Shown in pieces: positions 42,961 to 44,723 of a stretch of 44,723 nt of DNA. Under the pieces are notes generated by a model. The model saw only the letters and a list, made by a program, of their open reading frames with translations, had not been told where the DNA came from and made no database searches. The position numbers and the translations under genes are program-made. Origin of the DNA: an uncultured Bacteroidales bacterium (GTDB lineage Bacteria; Bacteroidota; Bacteroidia; Bacteroidales; Bacteroidaceae); NCBI GenBank assembly GCA_902782245.1, contig CACZMI010000009.1, positions 1-44,723 on the forward strand, given 5' to 3'. The first letter of the stretch is position 1, and each line of letters starts with the position of its first letter.

Positions 42961-43152
42961 ATGATTATTGTTCCCGTTAAGGAGGGTGAGAACATAGAGC
43001 GCGCCCTCAAGAAATTCAAGAGAAAGTATGAAAAGACCGGCGTTGTAAAAGAACTCCGTCGCCGTCAGCAGTTTGACAAACCTTCTGAACTCAAGCGTCT
43101 CAAGATGGAGCACGCCATCTATGTTCAGAAACTGCAGCAGAACGAAGAGTAA
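42961..43152 (+). CDS. rpsU: 30S ribosomal protein S21
   Basis: S21 is a small basic protein of the 30S subunit near the anti-Shine-Dalgarno end of 16S rRNA. The frame is open from 42778, but the Met at 42961 (MIIVPVKEGENIERALKKFK) begins exactly where S21 should and gives 63 residues. It lies downstream of a consensus promoter. The Lys/Arg-rich body (KFKRKYEKTG, ELRRRQQFDKPSELKR) is typical. Confidence 0.97.
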   Translation: MIIVPVKEGENIERALKKFKRKYEKTGVVKELRRRQQFDKPSELKRLKMEHAIYVQKLQQNEE

Positions 43153-43153
43153 A

Positions 43154-43186
43154 AAAAACCGGCAGTTCTTGCTTTTTGGTTTTTTC
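43154..43186 (+). terminator. Possible terminator after rpsU
   Basis: AAAAACC pairs with GGTTTTT around an inner GCA/TGC pair, followed by a T-run. The stem is imperfect and part of it is A-T only. Confidence 0.4.
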
Positions 43187-43194
43187 TTTCATAT

Positions 43195-43224
43195 ATTCGT
43201 CTTTGAATCCGTTCAGAGACGAAT
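43195..43224 (+). other. Hairpin just before xerC start
   Basis: ATTCGTCT and AGACGAAT are exact inverted copies separated by 14 bases. The right arm ends 6 bases before the xerC ATG and is followed by TTTTGTT, so it might act as an attenuator/terminator or mask the translation start. Confidence 0.55.
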
Positions 43225-43230
43225 TTTGTT

Positions 43231-44118
43231 ATGTATATAGACCAGTTTACGGATTATCTCAGGCTGGAGAGAAACTATTCTCCCAGAACCGTTGCCAGTT
43301 ACCGCAGGGACCTTGTCCTTTTCCAAGGTTTCCTCAAGGAGACTGACCCTGAACTGGATCTGCTTACTGCCGACAGGGATGTAGTGCGTCTTTGGGTTGT
43401 GGAAATGATGGAAAAAGGAGAGAAATCAACCACCGTCAACCGCAAGCTGAGCACACTTCGTTCGTTCTACCGTTTCCTGCGCATCAAAGGCATCACGGAT
43501 AAATCACCTGTTCAGGGGGTTAAAGGGCCCAAGAACAAGAAACCGCTCCCTCAGTTTGTCAAGGAGTCCGAAATGGATGAGTTGCTTGACGATGAGAACA
43601 TTAATCTTGGAGAAGGTTTCATAGGAATAAGGAACAGGACTGTGATAGCCGTCTTTTATGAGACCGGCATGCGTATGGCGGAGCTGATCGGACTGGACGA
43701 CAGGGATATTGATTTCGGCACACGTACAATCAAGGTAACCGGTAAGCGCGACAAACAGCGTTTCATCCCGTTCGGGGATGACCTTGACAAGCGTCTGCAC
43801 GAGTATCTTGATGCCCGGACGCAAGAGTTCGGTCAGAGAAACGGAGCGTTCTTTCTAAGTCCTAAAGGAGAGCGCATCCCGCGTCATCAGGTCTATCTGT
43901 TGGTGAAAGACGCCCTGAGCAAGGTTTCGGATGTATCCAAGAAGAGCCCTCACGTGCTCCGTCATACATTCGCCACCTCCATGCTCAACCATGACGCCGA
44001 GCTCGGCGCCGTCAAGGAATTGCTGGGGCACAACAGTCTGCAGACTACCGAGATCTACGTACATACCACATTCCAGGAACTGAAGGAAATATATAAACAG
44101 GCTCATCCAAGGGCCTAA
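43231..44118 (+). CDS. xerC: XerC-like site-specific tyrosine recombinase
   Basis: The 295-residue recombinase has a core-binding N-terminal domain (FTDYLRLERNYSPRTVASY) and a full catalytic set: Arg in TGMRMAELIGL, Lys in TGKRDKQRFIP, H-x-x-R in HVLRHTFATSM, His in LGHNSLQTT and Tyr in EIYVH. It is the probable dimer-resolution partner of the XerD-like protein at 14905. The position between rpsU and hpf is the usual one in Bacteroides. A hairpin overlaps its leader. Confidence 0.95.
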   Translation: MYIDQFTDYLRLERNYSPRTVASYRRDLVLFQGFLKETDPELDLLTADRDVVRLWVVEMMEKGEKSTTVNRKLSTLRSFYRFLRIKGITDKSPVQGVKGPKNKKPLPQFVKESEMDELLDDENINLGEGFIGIRNRTVIAVFYETGMRMAELIGLDDRDIDFGTRTIKVTGKRDKQRFIPFGDDLDKRLHEYLDARTQEFGQRNGAFFLSPKGERIPRHQVYLLVKDALSKVSDVSKKSPHVLRHTFATSMLNHDAELGAVKELLGHNSLQTTEIYVHTTFQELKEIYKQAHPRA

Positions 44119-44130
44119 AACCAAAAGACT

Positions 44131-44260
44131 ATGGAAACTAAGATTAAGGCGTTGCATTTTACTGCAACACTGTGACTCTTTTGAGGAAGCAGTGGACGGT
44201 TGCCTTGACGCACTGACCAGACAACTCAAGAAAAACAAGGAAAAACTGCGTGAGAAGTAA
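44131..44260 (+). pseudogene. hpf: Remnant of hibernation-promoting factor gene
   Basis: At 44131 an ATG opens METKIKALHFTAT, the usual start of Bacteroidales HPF, but a TGA ends this frame at 44175. From 44171 the next frame (+1) reads CDSFEEAVDGCLDALTRQL, then KKNKEKLREK and TAA at 44260, which is the usual C-terminal end of the same protein. Intact HPF is about 100 residues, so roughly 55-60 residues from the middle are missing and the two ends are out of frame. HPF binds idle ribosomes and pairs them into 100S dimers; this copy cannot. It lies at the normal hpf position, 12 bp after xerC. A real deletion or an assembly error are both possible. Confidence 0.82.
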
Positions 44261-44277
44261 AAAACAAACCGAATTTT

Positions 44278-44308
44278 TTTGTTCGGAAAGAAAATTGAAA
44301 TATCTTTG
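44278..44308 (+). promoter_or_regulatory. Promoter of the tRNA cluster
   Basis: TTTG at 44278-44281 (-33) and TATCTTTG at 44301-44308 (-7) have 19 bp between them, a consensus Bacteroidetes promoter. It lies 50 bp before tRNA-Thr and probably also drives the genes beyond the window. A small CCGAA/TTCGG hairpin (44269-44286) overlaps the -33 element. Confidence 0.75.
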
Positions 44309-44358
44309 CACCCGCTCTTCGCTTCAGGCCGAGGGGCGGGTTCTTTGAAACTATGTAT

Positions 44359-44433
44359 GCCGCTATGGCTCAATGGTAGAGCAACGCACTTGTAATGCGT
44401 AGGTTGTTGGTTCGATTCCGACTAGCGGCTCCA
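44359..44433 (+). tRNA. tRNA-Thr (anticodon TGT)
   Basis: Acceptor arms GCCGCTA and TAGCGGC pair exactly. The D arm is GCTC/GAGC and the anticodon stem ACGCA/TGCGT encloses loop CTTGTAA with anticodon TGT. T loop TTCGATT is present, and CCA is encoded (44431-44433). Confidence 0.96.
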
Positions 44434-44436
44434 GTA

Positions 44437-44519
44437 GGGTGAATTCCAGAGTGGCCAAATGGGGCAGACTGTAAATCTGCTGTCTCTCGACTTCGGTGGT
44501 TCGAATCCATCTTCACCCA
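44437..44519 (+). tRNA. tRNA-Tyr (anticodon GTA)
   Basis: Acceptor arms GGGTGAA and TTCACCC pair exactly, with discriminator A. Anticodon stem GCAGA/TCTGC encloses CTGTAAA (anticodon GTA). A long variable arm (class II) and T loop TTCGAAT are present. CCA is not encoded, unlike its two neighbours. Confidence 0.95.
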
Positions 44520-44523
44520 CAAG

Positions 44524-44558
44524 GCAGGCCTTGACGATGCCGGGTAACCGGTGCCTGC
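44524..44558 (+). other. Hairpin in spacer between tRNA-Tyr and tRNA-Gly
   Basis: GCAGGC (44524-44529) and GCCTGC (44553-44558) are inverted copies, with an inner CCGG-GTAA-CCGG stem-loop. No T-run follows. It may guide processing of the tRNA precursor. Nothing else was recognised in the 111-base spacer. Confidence 0.5.
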
Positions 44559-44630
44559 GGTTCTTCCTTGAAACCACCTTATTAATATAATGGGGAAGGT
44601 CGGGAGATACAATCGTGACAAACCAAAGTT

Positions 44631-44706
44631 GCGGGAATAGCTCAGTTGATAGAGCATTAGCCTTCCAAGCTGAGGGTCGCGGGTTTGAGTCCCGTTTCCC
44701 GCTCCA
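44631..44706 (+). tRNA. tRNA-Gly (anticodon TCC)
   Basis: Acceptor arms GCGGGAA and TTCCCGC pair exactly. The anticodon stem TTAGC/GCTGA encloses CTTCCAA (anticodon TCC). T arm CGGGTTTGAGTCCCG is present and CCA is encoded (44704-44706). In Bacteroides the next gene is normally tuf, beyond the window edge. Confidence 0.96.
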
Positions 44707-44723
44707 GATTTGTCGCTGTTATA

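Noticed and set aside
14905-44118. The two tyrosine recombinases as marks of an integrated element
   Set aside because: Each is a normal-length Xer protein in a housekeeping setting, with no attachment repeats, phage or conjugation genes nearby.
44359-44706. tRNA genes as an integration site
   Set aside because: All three tRNAs are complete and no duplicated 3' end or integrase lies next to them inside the window.

Overview
The window reads as a chromosome segment of a Bacteroidales bacterium (Bacteroidaceae/Prevotellaceae-like; the genus cannot be fixed from the sequence alone). The evidence is a type IX secretion/gliding operon (porP-gldK-gldL-gldM-gldN), two hybrid two-component regulators of the HTCS type, promoters of the Bacteroidetes kind (TAnnTTTG at -7) with almost no Shine-Dalgarno sequences, and the familiar order rpsU-xerC-hpf-tRNAThr-tRNATyr-tRNAGly, which in Bacteroides normally leads into tuf. 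The DNA is densely coding; no stretch over 300 bases lacks a gene. No insertion sequence, prophage, CRISPR array or integrated element was seen.

Layout. 1-1366: 3' part of a secreted-type carboxylesterase, ending at a shared hairpin terminator that faces a lipoprotein. 1430-4373 (minus): lipoprotein with a Rieske-like all-cysteine site, argH, an SRPBCC-fold protein and pyrE. 4524-12598 (plus): an envelope-building run made of a DUF6242-like lipoprotein, a DUF6089-like protein, uppS, bamA, three tandem OmpH/Skp chaperones and murI. These cover the lipid carrier, the outer-membrane protein insertase, its periplasmic chaperones and D-glutamate for peptidoglycan. 12584-14861 (minus): LolC/E-type permease, rbfA and an O-methyltransferase. 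14905-18814 (plus): a XerD-like recombinase, a strongly expressed-looking OmpA/TPR lipoprotein and dprA. 18809-26808 (minus): two tandem full-length HTCS regulators with no SusCD or glycan-degradation genes beside them. 26916-27914 (minus): mdh. 28046-28558 (plus): gamma carbonic anhydrase-like protein. 28572-31344 (minus): waaA and gltX. 31429-33489 (plus): 7TM-HD phosphohydrolase. 33458-35701 (minus): priA. 35773-37044 (minus): two tandem outer-membrane beta-barrel proteins. 37111-42833 (minus): the T9SS core operon. 42961-44706 (plus): rpsU, xerC, a broken hpf and three tRNA genes.

Most of the window is conserved housekeeping sequence. The observations most worth a second look are: (1) an hpf gene (ribosome hibernation factor) reduced to its first 13 codons and last ~29 codons in different frames; (2) a second HTCS whose receiver domain has lost the Mg2+-binding acidic pair but kept the phospho-acceptor Asp; (3) a lipoprotein whose C-terminal half resembles a Rieske domain with CxxC/CxxC in place of the usual Cys/His ligands; (4) two -7 promoter boxes facing each other two bases apart between the O-methyltransferase and XerD genes; and (5) low-complexity insertions in the esterase (Gly/Met/Phe) and in the BamA barrel (Tyr/Asn/Gly). 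I did not find a convincing wholly new multi-gene system.
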